Below are positions 1 through 10,798 of a stretch of 64,000 nucleotides of DNA, in pieces; within the stretch, counting starts at the first letter, position 1, and each line of letters starts with the position of its first letter. Position numbers and translations under genes: made by a program. Under the pieces are notes generated by a model, which saw only the letters and a list, made by a program, of their open reading frames with translations, did not search any database and had not been told where the DNA came from. The DNA is from Scheffersomyces stipitis CBS 6054 (lineage: Eukaryota; Ascomycota; Pichiomycetes; Serinales; Debaryomycetaceae): the NCBI RefSeq assembly GCF_000209165.1, contig NC_009045.1, forward strand, positions 744,001 through 808,000, read 5' to 3'.

Positions 1-1
1 T

Positions 2-2536
2 ATTTCATCAATTCCGCTTGATTGGTCTCTTGTAGGGTTACAGTCTTCAATCTATTCAGGGGACATGTACCAAATGAAAAAATGGTTGCATATAGTGAAC
101 TCATTGGGGAAGCCACACGACGTTGAAACGTTGGTTAACTATGAATTAGCTAAAGGAATAGTTTTCTTGTCAGAAGGTAATAGATCCGATTTCGAGAAGG
201 CCATTCAGAATCTCTATGGGATAATTGGCACATCATTGGTACCTTCTATTTCATCCAGTTTTTCAAGAAATACCAACCTAATGAACCAATTGCATTCCAT
301 ATATGATTTGACTATGATATCACAATCCAACAATGAGTTGCTAACCGGAGAAAATGAGAAAATTTTAGAGGCCAGATTGGGAAATGTGGACCAAGGATTT
401 GACGCTCAATGGAAGATTCTTAAGCTCCATGGCGTCACTAACAAAATAGTAAAACGAGAATGGAAGATATCTGAGATTTTGCTTAAGTATTCGGCTTTGG
501 CAAGAAAAAGTAATAGACTCGATATTTCAACACGTTCCATTGTCCAAGCTATGGCATTAAACGATGAAAGAGCAAACATTGAATATGCCAAACTACTTTG
601 GGCACAAGGAAAGCAGACGGAAGCTATCAAGTCATTGGCTGATATCTTGGAAGAGAACCGGTTCGATAACCAGGAGAGGAAGGCAGATGTCCAATTGAAG
701 TATGCACAATGGTTGGATGAATCCAACCATTTGTCCTCGCTGGCAATTATCAAGGAGTACAATAAAAGTGTCGAGTTAAATCCGAGCTGGGAAAAACCAT
801 ATTATGATTTGGGCAAATATTACAACAAGATTATGGAATCAACTAACGATCAGACAGGTTATTATGAACACCAAACTGTCAGGCATTTCTTGAAAGCATT
901 GGCAGTTGGGCATTCTTTCATCTTTGAAGCTTTGCCAAAGTCTATTACCATTTGGCTAGATTTCGCGCAACGCAAGACAAGGTCGCGAGAAGCAGAACGG
1001 AAGCTTAATCAAATCGTTGAAGATATCAAGACTTGTCTCAATACCATTCCCCTCTATGTATGGTACACGGCCATTACGCAGCTTCTTTCAAGAATTGTTC
1101 ATGAACATCAACCTTCTTTTGAGAAGCTATCGTTAATTATTTTCAACATCATTCGTGAATATCCACGCCACAGTTTATGGTACGTCTTGTCTCATGCCAA
1201 TTCCAACGATCCGACAAGACGCGAGAGAATCAACAGTGTCTTGAGAAAAGTTACAAATGAAAACAGAGAGTATGGATCGATAGTTGTCAACGCCAAAGAG
1301 CTCTTCTCTAGTCTCATCAAAATTGCAAGCTTCAAGATTCCGAAATCTCCCAGAGCAAAAAGATTGTCTCTCCGACAAGATTTCAAGGTCGATAATTTGA
1401 ACAATCCATATACTTCCTTGGTCATTCCAGTGAGATCAAATCTTGAGATAAGATTGCCTGCGACAAATACTGTAAAGTTCAATGCATTTCCTAAGAGCTC
1501 CTCAATTACTTTTGATGGTTTTGACGATTATGTCAACATATTCTTTTCATTGCAAATGCCACGGCAAGTGACTATTCGTGGCTCAGATAACAAGCCTTAC
1601 AGGTTGATGGTCAAAAGAGACGATACGAGAAAGGATGCAAAAGTAGTTGAATTCACCACTATGATTAACCGATTATTGCTTTCTAGTAATGAGGCACGTA
1701 AAAGAGGATTGCAGATTTCAAATTACTCAGTTATTCCACTAGCAGAGAATATGGGTGTTATCGAATTTGTTACTGATGTGCAAACTATGAAGGGGATTGC
1801 GGGCGAACAGAGAAAGAGAATGGGAAGACTGTTAAACGAACGTAAGATATTTATGAAGTTGGACGATTTGCAGAAGCAGGTGAAAGGAGCCAAAGCCTCA
1901 GATCCGGAGCCATTGAATAAACTAGTTGATGTTTTCAAGAAGATTTTGGAAGACAATCCACCTGTTTTGCATAGTTGGTTTATCGATCAATTCTCTGATC
2001 CTACAGCATGGTACTTGGCAAGAAACCAATTTACTCGTTCTTCAGCAGTAATGTCCATGGTTGGTTATATTATTGGATTGGGAGATAGACATTGTGAAAA
2101 CATTCTTTTCTTTAAGAAAACTGGGTCTGTGTTACATATTGATTTCGACTGTTTGTTTGATAAGGGAGAAACATTGCCAACTCCCGAGATAGTACCTTTC
2201 AGATTGACACTGAACATGATTGATGCGATGGGTATCTGTGGAATTGAGGGAAGCTTCAGAATTACTTGCGAGGTTACAGGCTCTTTACTTCGAGAAAATG
2301 AAGCACCCTTGATGAATATTTTAGAAACGTTATTGTACGATCCTTTGCTTGATTGGAAGAGTGTTCAGAAGCCAGAGGCTCATTTGTCTAAGGTCAGGAG
2401 AAAAATTAGAGGTTTAGTTAACGAAAAGGAAGGATTACCTATGAATATTCATGGGCAGGTGGATGTCTTGATACAAGAGGCATCATCCATAGAAAGGCTT
2501 TCGCAGATGTATGGAGGATGGTCTGCTTACATCTAG
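2..2536 (+). CDS. MEC1: Mec1/ATR checkpoint kinase, C-terminal part (5' end outside window)
   Basis: This is the C-terminal 844 codons of a phosphatidylinositol-3-kinase-like protein kinase of the ATR/Mec1 family, the sensor kinase of the DNA-damage and replication checkpoint. The frame is open from base 2 without an in-frame stop, so the first ATG at 65 is internal and the gene continues to the left. The first half is helical FAT-type repeat sequence. The kinase domain follows, with the lysine motif RLMVKRDD (about 1605-1628), the catalytic loop GLGDRHCEN (2075-2101) and the metal-binding HIDFD (2135-2149). The last 33 residues form a FATC tail ending in GGWSAYI. The HIDFDCLFDKG wording and the C-terminus are Mec1-like rather than Tel1- or Tor-like. 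A CTG codon at 2210-2212 falls where relatives have Q or H. Confidence 0.95.
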   Translation: MSSIPLDWSLVGLQSSIYSGDMYQMKKWLHIVNSLGKPHDVETLVNYELAKGIVFLSEGNRSDFEKAIQNLYGIIGTSLVPSISSSFSRNTNLMNQLHSIYDLTMISQSNNELLTGENEKILEARLGNVDQGFDAQWKILKLHGVTNKIVKREWKISEILLKYSALARKSNRLDISTRSIVQAMALNDERANIEYAKLLWAQGKQTEAIKSLADILEENRFDNQERKADVQLKYAQWLDESNHLSSLAIIKEYNKSVELNPSWEKPYYDLGKYYNKIMESTNDQTGYYEHQTVRHFLKALAVGHSFIFEALPKSITIWLDFAQRKTRSREAERKLNQIVEDIKTCLNTIPLYVWYTAITQLLSRIVHEHQPSFEKLSLIIFNIIREYPRHSLWYVLSHANSNDPTRRERINSVLRKVTNENREYGSIVVNAKELFSSLIKIASFKIPKSPRAKRLSLRQDFKVDNLNNPYTSLVIPVRSNLEIRLPATNTVKFNAFPKSSSITFDGFDDYVNIFFSLQMPRQVTIRGSDNKPYRLMVKRDDTRKDAKVVEFTTMINRLLLSSNEARKRGLQISNYSVIPLAENMGVIEFVTDVQTMKGIAGEQRKRMGRLLNERKIFMKLDDLQKQVKGAKASDPEPLNKLVDVFKKILEDNPPVLHSWFIDQFSDPTAWYLARNQFTRSSAVMSMVGYIIGLGDRHCENILFFKKTGSVLHIDFDCLFDKGETLPTPEIVPFRLTLNMIDAMGICGIEGSFRITCEVTGSLLRENEAPLMNILETLLYDPLLDWKSVQKPEAHLSKVRRKIRGLVNEKEGLPMNIHGQVDVLIQEASSIERLSQMYGGWSAYI

Positions 2537-4889
2537 TCCTTTTTATACATGTATATATTCAACGACATATAATGATAGACAGATTGTAGGCAACCAAAGT
2601 TTGTATCATGGTGTGCTGTTGTGCAACCGACACTTGATCGACAATAATGGTTTGATGTAAAAATAGAGTACTGTTTACTATTGTCACCTTTGATACAATA
2701 GAAGACTACTACAGTCGTATGGCATCATCAGATAAATACTTCCGCATCCGTTACTCACTTCACTGTGGTTTGCATTGTATCATCAATTTTTGCAGCCAAC
2801 ACCTTCATTTTCAACCTCTCAGGGCCAAATATTTCTCCTTTAAATATGTAATAGAAACATTATGTAGTCGCCAACCAGCATATACATAGATTTTATTGAG
2901 ACTTCGGCTATAATGGCGCTACCCTGTCACCGAACTTCATGTTTTGTTAGGCAAGGAGATTTGAAAACACCGATTTTGGTTGAGCCGTGCTTCGCCGTAA
3001 TTCTGGATGGGCAGAAATCAGCAAATAGGCTGACCGTAGGGACCCACCAAATTCACTCTGCCCTGTTAGTAGGATCTCCCTTTTATTCTCCCGCAGTGGA
3101 GAGAATTATGGTCCATCCTAATCAGGAGAGAGCCCCAAAAACTGCTATGTACCCTACAATACTATAATCTTCATGGGAACCTACACGGCCACGACACTTT
3201 TTGAGTTATCATCTTTCAGACCTAGATGAGAAATAGAAGCAAAAGACCCCTAAAATAGACTCCTCAACTTCCGATACATATAGACCAAATTGCAAAAATC
3301 AAGTAGACACCTTAGTACACTAGCGTGAAGTGAATGTTCTAAGAAACAAACTTGAGACAAATCCTAGCCACTACTCATTTCCAACATGGATCCTCATCCA
3401 AGGCTAACAATTCCTCATGAACATCCGAAGAATAGGCATGCCTTACCTATTCGAGTACTCCTCCTCTGTGAGTATCCAGCTACCTCCAAGTGTTATTAGT
3501 GGCCCAGTTTCATCCGAAGCTTACAGAACTATGAAAGACACAATGTTATCCACACAACCAGTCTAGAATCAGAATAGCAGCAAGTTACTTCTGATTTTAC
3601 TCTGGAAGATAGATTTACTTCGTGAATTAGTTAATCTGTGGGCACTGCTTCCAAGAGTGACTGTCCACTAGTTATAACCATCAGTGACACCAAACGCTAT
3701 TTGTGGAACGATTCTTTGTCCACAAAGCCTTAGTTTTCAGATGAATTTAGGAGACTCTGCCGGCAAATGCTGCTGTTTGGGGATAGGCTTGACAATGAAT
3801 GGATGTACTTGGGGGCTCTGAGGGTATTAATTTAGGATGTCTTCAAGTCTTACCTAGGTCGGTCTCGGGTCTATTCGGCAATTTTTGGAATACTTTCTCT
3901 TCTGAAGGAAAAACTACCTTAGGATATTGGAAAATAGTAGAAATGGTGCAAAGTCGTGGTAGTCTGATGCTTCTGTAGACACTAAATATGGAATATGGAC
4001 ACTATGAACGAATGGATATTGGTAATTCTGAATCAATAAGAAAACAATCGAAAAGCTAGCAAATACGATAAGCGCCAATAGCTAGTGCGATGGCTGCGAA
4101 AACTGGTCCACAAACAGTTGGATTTGCCGCGCAAAAATTCTATTGAAGCGCAATTTGACTATGCGAGTAGATGCAACTAGATTAGAATTCTAGTTTGAAT
4201 CTGGCCTTGAGTCTAGACTGCAATTCAGACAGATATATACTAATATAAACTTTTACAACGAGACTTAATATATATTCAAATCTCTATTCATATTGGAACG
4301 TATAAAAGATTGTCTCGAACCCTAGTATTACTAACCCACATTGCGATTTGACAACTTCAACCATAAAGTATACAAACGTAACAGATATTTGAATAAAAAC
4401 GTCCAAAAAAGCTCTCTGCTTTTATTTTATTGAATGTCAAAGAAGCTAAATACGATTCTATTATACAAAAATGAGTATTCCACAACAAGGAAGTTCGCCT
4501 AATGCCAAAAAGCTTGCCCAGAATCTTTTCGTTGAAACATTACAATAGGAACGAGACAGTATGATCCAATATGTGTATTAACCTTACTGTCGGCACTAAT
4601 AATCCTGATCTAATTCCTCAAGTACCAGAAGCTTGAAAGCCACTTTTGCTGAAAATGATTCTCTTTGGGCTCTATCAATATTAAGAATGACCGACTAAAA
4701 TTGTTTCTTCTTACTCAAGGTACAAACTTTAGAACAAATCTTCGATCTAATAGCAACTACTAATGTATGCAAATATTGGTGCTCCAAATACTTATGCTCT
4801 ACAAACATATTATAATTTGAATTTTCATTGTTTCTAATAAATACTAAAATACAGTCTATGGATATAAAAATAATGTTTTTAAATTTCTA
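2537..4889. other. Gene-poor region between convergent MEC1 and NVJ2
   Basis: These 2.35 kb separate two convergent genes, where yeast spacing is normally a few hundred bases. An ATG-started frame of 84 codons (2913-3167) has no recognisable similarity and is probably not a gene. At 4471 another ATG opens a 25-codon protein-like frame (MSIPQQGSSPNAKK...) that stops at TAG and continues as broken short frames to about 4800. It sits downstream of a TATAAAA-like stretch near 4301. This could be a decayed gene or retroelement remnant, but I cannot name it. No tRNA was seen. Confidence 0.4.
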
Positions 4890-7505
4890 TCAAGTGCTTG
4901 TCTCACCTCCATCAGAATAAGAGCGCTGTACATTGGGAGCTTTTATGCTTTCGGGAATGTCTCTTTCAGGCAATTTTGGTGGTGATCCTGTTGGAGCTTT
5001 TCTATGGAGCTTGTGATGTGTTTCAGTACTCGGAACACTTGCCAATGTTGTTGCGACAGTGGCGCTACGAGTGGAAGTGGGGATTGGCGAACTTGGAATT
5101 GGTGCCGAAAAAGAATGTCCTGATCTAGTAGACCAGGTATCTTCATCTCTTGTAGCAGCACTAGCAGCACTAGCAGGCGTTGAAATATCTAAACGATTGA
5201 CAGCAGAGTCTTCTACAATAGGAATCGCTATTGGCGAGCGTGGGGCATTGTGAGCTCCGTTCAATGAAGTCAGACTAGGTTTGCTCGATACAGGTTTATT
5301 TGGCGCCTCAAATAGAGATAAATTATCATTAGGCTTGCCAAAAGCATAAGACGGTTGAGTATTGGAAAGATTTGGAGATGGTAGCTTTCCTAAATCAGCA
5401 TTAGAAGTCTTTCGAGGAATTCTCCGATTCAGAATCATTTCCGGAGGGGTATATTTCTCCTCGCTGACCGCCTTATCGTCCTTAAAATACCATTTACCAA
5501 TTTTCTTGAGCGTATTCATGGCAGCCAGATTCTTATTGGGTGATGAAGGCACTTCTTGAGTATTTGACAGATTGTTGAAATTGCTGGAGTTGGTCGGAGA
5601 GATGTGAGACGTCTTCTTCTTGATCCTATAGGACAAATCTGTCAATGTGTTTGTAAGCTTATTCTTGTTCGGGCTCCTATATGTCAATTCCGATTTGGAA
5701 TCTAAGTCAATATCAACTTCGTTTGAAGAGGCAGCTGAATTAATCGTTTCAACTTCTCCTTCTGTACCGCCACTGGATTCTCTTGCTGATGGATCCCAGA
5801 TCCCACCACGGTATATTTCGTCCAGAGTATCGTAGAAGACTATATCATCCCAATGAGGAAGTACAAGACTATCTTTGACAGCTTCCTTGAACTTTTTCTC
5901 AATGGAGTTGGTAATAATGTTGTATGACATTTGACGAGAACTGATGATGGGTTCGATCTTCAAGTTCATTATCGGTTCCGTTTCAAAAGTATACCAAAGT
6001 CTTTCCGACGGAGGAGGCTTGATTTTGATAAGTACGGGCCCTTCCAATTTGCTCAAAGTCACACTCAAAAGCATGTCGACTTCCCGTGGCTTGAAACGTA
6101 CACCAAAGTTAATGTTTGCCTTTGTCGAGATTTGTAGCGACATGTTTCCATGATAACTAACATACATTGAGACAATTACGGTTCCATCTGGAGAAATCTC
6201 CTTAAGACTAGGATAGGTCAAGAAAGGAGCAGAGTCCCCTGCAGAGATGGATTTGATCTGAAACTTATCGAGAAAGCCTGGCTTCTTGATTTTGTTTAGT
6301 TTCTTAGATAATTTCGTACGCAAATAATTTTCGAGGACATGCGTATGCTGAAAAGAGAGAAATAGTCTACCAATTAAGGCATTGAACCATTTAGTCTGAA
6401 GCTGGCCTTCGGAGCTATAGAGGGTCTGGATCAAGTCGATCATGTGCTTCGTCTGGAAATGTAGGGTCTTTGCGTATATCTGAGGGTCTATTGTGTCGTG
6501 AAGCTCGCTGTTTGCGGAGAGCTTCGTTGCCCTAATAAGCGCAAAGTACCAGTCTTCTTTATCGATATTTACATCTGTATAAAGAAAGAACGACCCTTTA
6601 GGTGTGGTTTCTTCCTCCGTATACGAGTTCAAAGAAGCTAGCTTGGAAGACTTAATAATGGCAATAGACGAGCTCTTAGTGAAAAGAGTTCCATCTGACA
6701 ACTGCCGGGGCCAGATGGATATGAAGTAGTTGGATAAAACGATCACATGTCGCACATCCTTCAAGAACTCATCCTTGTAGAGAAATAAGTTGCCGTGTTT
6801 AAGAATTGCATAATAGCGGTGCTTCTTCTGAGAGTTACGGAGTTTTTCAGTATTGGTACTATTCGCAGAATTGAGCTGTGGGGGTTGCACATTATTGGCC
6901 ATTGAAGTCGTAGAAGATAACACGTCAGGCTCTATGTTGAAGTTATCTATCACATTAGTGTTAGCCTCTGTGTTATTGTAGTTAGTAGCTGATGTATAAT
7001 GAGGATTTCCAATAGTGTTAATGCTATTTCCATTAGCAGAGTTTGTAGATTCTATAGAATCAGATATCGTTTCGGTAATGGACCCGACAGTAGCCGTGGT
7101 ATCAAAGGAGTCAGACCGGGCTCGAATCGTTTGCTTTTCTCCATTCTTCTCATTATCCTTTTGCACCAACTTGAAAAGAGAGGAGTAGGCTGACTTGTTA
7201 TCATTGGATTCAGTGATAGCTTGAGTCGTCAGATTGATATCGTCAGGAGAATCTAGATATTCTTGAGTAACGTATATCCAGCCGGCCTTATACGCGTCTA
7301 GTCCCGATTGGTTATCCTCTTCTATTTCGCCAGCTTTCAAGTACTCGCTTGAGTCTGCGCTAGTAGCATTGCCTGTTTGCGACGAATCAAAATCAGACAC
7401 TTCAGATCGGATTACAGGATGAAGATAGACAAAGAGAAAGATAACCAACGGCAAAAACGTGATTCCACCCACGAGATAAGCCGATACTAATGCTACAAGA
7501 CTCAT
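4890..7505 (-). CDS. NVJ2: Nvj2-like PH and SMP domain protein, ER-vacuole contact site
   Basis: The 871-residue product matches the Nvj2/TEX2 family, tethered lipid-binding proteins at ER membrane contact sites such as the nucleus-vacuole junction; yeast Nvj2 is implicated in ceramide transfer to the Golgi. A single hydrophobic anchor lies at residues 3-30. After a low-complexity N/S/T-rich linker comes a PH-like domain at about 225-330 (YYAILKHGNLFLYKDE; WYFALIRAT). An SMP domain follows at about 370-560 (WFNALIGRLFLSF; FLTYPSLKEISPDG; MNLKIEPIISSRQ). The remaining 300 residues are disordered and S/P-rich. The length is near that of the family. The start is the first ATG after the upstream stops and places the anchor at the very N-terminus, as expected. 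Confidence 0.88.
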   Translation of the reverse strand: MSLVALVSAYLVGGITFLPLVIFLFVYLHPVIRSEVSDFDSSQTGNATSADSSEYLKAGEIEEDNQSGLDAYKAGWIYVTQEYLDSPDDINLTTQAITESNDNKSAYSSLFKLVQKDNEKNGEKQTIRARSDSFDTTATVGSITETISDSIESTNSANGNSINTIGNPHYTSATNYNNTEANTNVIDNFNIEPDVLSSTTSMANNVQPPQLNSANSTNTEKLRNSQKKHRYYAILKHGNLFLYKDEFLKDVRHVIVLSNYFISIWPRQLSDGTLFTKSSSIAIIKSSKLASLNSYTEEETTPKGSFFLYTDVNIDKEDWYFALIRATKLSANSELHDTIDPQIYAKTLHFQTKHMIDLIQTLYSSEGQLQTKWFNALIGRLFLSFQHTHVLENYLRTKLSKKLNKIKKPGFLDKFQIKSISAGDSAPFLTYPSLKEISPDGTVIVSMYVSYHGNMSLQISTKANINFGVRFKPREVDMLLSVTLSKLEGPVLIKIKPPPSERLWYTFETEPIMNLKIEPIISSRQMSYNIITNSIEKKFKEAVKDSLVLPHWDDIVFYDTLDEIYRGGIWDPSARESSGGTEGEVETINSAASSNEVDIDLDSKSELTYRSPNKNKLTNTLTDLSYRIKKKTSHISPTNSSNFNNLSNTQEVPSSPNKNLAAMNTLKKIGKWYFKDDKAVSEEKYTPPEMILNRRIPRKTSNADLGKLPSPNLSNTQPSYAFGKPNDNLSLFEAPNKPVSSKPSLTSLNGAHNAPRSPIAIPIVEDSAVNRLDISTPASAASAATRDEDTWSTRSGHSFSAPIPSSPIPTSTRSATVATTLASVPSTETHHKLHRKAPTGSPPKLPERDIPESIKAPNVQRSYSDGGETST

Positions 7506-9832
7506 GCCCCAAGATGTGAAGTGTAATATGAGGGATCCGCAAAGTTGTGGTGAGAATTCAATCTGAGATTAAGACGGGTATATCTGCAACTCTAATGTGG
7601 AGCTTTGGTCTGGGGTTGTGGAGCTGTGGGGGTGTAAATGTCGGAGTCTATGCGCTGCTTTATGTGGATTCAGACACTCAATTGCAAATACAGCAGTCTT
7701 GAAAAGCTTATAGTAGTTTGTATTTACATATAGATGGCAATGAGTTTCAGTGGAGCAGTTAACGAACTGATTTTGTAGTACCCTTTTTGCCAACACCTGT
7801 GTGTAGTACATTCCACCGATCGGTAAAGCTGTAGAGAAGCATGCAGTATGGCACGTGAGCAAAATCCATACTGATGGTTGGATTATATACCGTCCTCGGA
7901 TTAGATCATATCGCTGATTCTCCAGGGAATTTGTCTATTCTTACTTCAGGAATACTTCAAGTATACAGAGAAGTTGATATGTAATGCTATCGAGAACTAT
8001 TAACCTCAGTAGAAAACATAGTTGAGCCCCTGTTCTGAAAATTAATATAATGATTCAAAAACGATCAATTCAACATATCTTAATGTAATTGCTTCTACGA
8101 CTCCTTTCGTCAAAATAGTTCTGCCAATAGCGGAGAGTGTTAATGAATTCAACTCTGTTGCTTCTTCTCTGTCACCTAGTTGATACAGACAAGGACAGGG
8201 TGTCTTTCTAAACCATGATGGCTTCCTTCCTTAAATCAATTGAAGGCATGTCGTAATCACACCTTCAACAACTGTTTGACAACTCATATGTATGCAACTG
8301 GCCATCCTCATGTTCTTTGCAAATTAATGATTGTTTAAGGCCAAAACATTGCCAATAAGAGCTCCTTAGACTACTCACAAAGCTGTGGCATGACTTATAT
8401 ACTTGACTCTGGTTTTCCCCCAAATTGACTTTTCGTTAGACCTGAGCTTGGAATATCATAATGGGCCAGTATTGCCGACCCTATGGCCCATATCGTTGAA
8501 AGTATAAATAAAGCAATTTGTAATTCACCGTCTGTTGACACAGTCGTAGCCATAAAGAATAATGTAGTAGTAGATAGAACGACTGTTCTACCACTTATTG
8601 ATATTGTCCCAGAGCGATTTCTGACGGACAAACAGTTAATGCCAGAAGCTAACAAAGAACACACATATTTACATTTATTTCTTATTTGTTTAACAATATC
8701 GGTTGTTTTAGGCGGCTTCTCTGTACTTGCTATGGGCTAATGGCAGGTTCCATGTCAACGGGTAATAGCACAATTATAGACAAACAGATTTATGAAGCAG
8801 AAGGTATATATTTATCTAATCACATGACTTGACACGTGCATTAATTAAATTGACGCCCGCCGCGGTTTTTGCCGCAGCTACCGTTGCCTACCGAAATAAT
8901 AATTACACCAGATAACCGCATAATGGCAACAATAATGTCTTATTCGGCCCCGAATCGATAGAAGTTTCGGACACTTTGTTTGCCTCAAGCGGCAATTTTT
9001 GTCCGTTATGCCTCGAAATTGGTTATTAGCTAAAAGCTGTATCTGCGGTCACTGGCGTCTAATTTCTGAAGTGGCTGTTTAGCTGGCAAATTGTCTGATT
9101 TTTGGTATGTCTGCTTTGTTACGTCACTCAAGTTTTGTCACTTTATTATGCTGGGGTTGTAACATCTGTCAGAGGATTGTACGATGTGCCGTTTGGGTGA
9201 CTGGCCCACCCGATCGGAACAATTTGGTGCGATCTCCATTTTTTATTTCACTTGGTGAATAATCGCCATTACGAGCTACTAATTTTAAAAAATAGAAGAG
9301 AACTCTCTAGTAGTATGTTGCCTCCCATGCCAACCGCAGGGAATAATTCTTGTTCCAGACGGTTGGCGCCGTAATAGGCAAGTCCGCGGGGTGTTGCATT
9401 AGATTTTTAATTGATTTGCGGCTTAACAAAAAAAATTTCACTCCTCTATACAAGACAAGAAGTTTGTAATAAACAGCTTTCTACTGGTTCCACCGGTTAA
9501 TTCAGTTCACAAATTAAATTATACATTCGTAAGAAAATATAAACTATATAGGGGAGGCTAGACGACAGAAGTAGCCAGCCTCGATGCAGACAAGTATGCC
9601 TCAACATACTTGGAGGAGGATTCAAAACAGCAGCAAACAGCAGAGTCCGAATTAATGCAAAAAAATGTAAAAGTCGATAAAGTAAATTAAATAGACCGAG
9701 TCTCGGAACCATCCGAGTTCGGTGGGGAATTAAACAAGTAAAGGCACCAGTTCGCATATGAACAAATGTTTCAAGAATTGTAGAATGAAATTGTAGAAGT
9801 CTCTAGGTCTTGCATCGGAATTGCAAAGTAGC
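7506..9832. other. 2.3-kb intergenic region upstream of NVJ2
   Basis: This stretch holds the NVJ2 promoter on its left and the 3' flank of the next minus-strand gene on its right. A CACGTG E-box (7852-7857) lies 347 bases before the NVJ2 start and another sits at 8833-8838. An ATG-started frame of 85 codons at 8483-8740 ends in a hydrophobic segment but overlaps a minus-strand frame of similar length (8395-8664). Neither is convincing as a gene. I see nothing else I can name. Confidence 0.35.
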
Positions 9833-10798
9833 TTACAAGAAAAAATCGTTGATCAAAAACTTCCCTGTGCCAACCATCTCGCTGGCCTTGCCAGACAACA
9901 CAGACCTCTTGTTTAAGTATTTGAAGATGTCCTGGTTGTCAGAGCCACCGTAGTTCAAGTTGGGCAAGTCCACAGTGGATCCGGGCGACAATGGAGAAAC
10001 GGCACCCGAGTCAAATCCATCAGACAAATTCAAGTTGCTGTGGTTGTGTCTGTAGTGGAAGCTCATCTTGTTATTGAAGGAGTCTGGAAAGTATACCGAA
10101 GACGTGGATGTAGCTGGCGACACTTCCTTGACTCCAGGCTTGTCTGTAGGAGACAACGACTCTTCAGTGTCGTTATCTGTGAGTTCGTCGTAAGAAAAGT
10201 AGTCATCAATTGTGTAATCGCTTCTGGAAGAGCCTGAGAAATTCACATTCCTGAAGAATGGAACATTGCTAGTAGGTGTTTGCGGAGACAGTGGAGTAGT
10301 CAGACTAGCAGTGGCAGCGTTGCTGTTACTTCTAGATGAGAAATTGCTGACATCGGGTTCTTCCTTCTTGTTAAGGAATGCAAACGACGAGTTGTCATTG
10401 TAGATTTCAATGGGAGACTTGCGGAAATTAGAATAGTACGATCTGATGTTGTCATGCAAAATCTTAGTGAAGTTGGGAGGCACCAATTCGTTTCTGGTTT
10501 CATCTTCATCTTCTTCTTCGTCTTCTTCGTCTTCATCCCTTTCAGACGCTTCTTCGGCAAGATCCAACAAGATGTCATTGTTCAAGTTGGGTAAGCTCAA
10601 TAACTTCTCGACTGGGTCAATCTTGTCAGAATTATCTTCCTCATCCACTATCCTTCTCCTTTTAATGGGCAGATCCTCGGACCTAGACCTCTTAGATCTA
10701 GCACTGTCTATGGCTTGCTTGTTAGTCGAGTCACTAAGACATGTTCTCATCTTGGGAGTGAGAGTACGAACACGAGTAGACTTACGAATAGAAGACAT
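9833..10798 (-). CDS. Unknown acidic, probably nuclear protein
   Basis: I do not recognise this 321-residue protein. Its N-terminus is basic (SSIRKSTRVRTLTPKMR), with a likely nuclear localisation signal at about 33-52 (SARSKRSRSED...PIKRRRIV). A strongly acidic run follows at about 88-104 (DEDEEDEEEDEDE). The rest is S/T/N-rich with many SP/TP sites (LSPQTP, LSPTDK, VSPLSPG), which suggests phosphorylation by proline-directed kinases. The C-terminus is more ordered (DIFKYLNKRSVLSGKASEMV, then KFLINDFFL) and could be a short conserved motif. The ORF is clean, starts at ATG and has gene-like codon use. An unusually long gene-free region lies upstream, an arrangement often seen for fungal regulators. 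A role in transcription or cell-cycle control is a guess. Confidence 0.75.
   Translation of the reverse strand: MSSIRKSTRVRTLTPKMRTCLSDSTNKQAIDSARSKRSRSEDLPIKRRRIVDEEDNSDKIDPVEKLLSLPNLNNDILLDLAEEASERDEDEEDEEEDEDETRNELVPPNFTKILHDNIRSYYSNFRKSPIEIYNDNSSFAFLNKKEEPDVSNFSSRSNSNAATASLTTPLSPQTPTSNVPFFRNVNFSGSSRSDYTIDDYFSYDELTDNDTEESLSPTDKPGVKEVSPATSTSSVYFPDSFNNKMSFHYRHNHSNLNLSDGFDSGAVSPLSPGSTVDLPNLNYGGSDNQDIFKYLNKRSVLSGKASEMVGTGKFLINDFFL

Noticed and set aside
2913..3167. 84-codon ATG frame after MEC1; also GGCGCTACC near its start, whose complement resembles the Ty primer-binding site
   Set aside because: No similarity to known proteins; the 9-base match is expected by chance and no LTR ends were found beside it.
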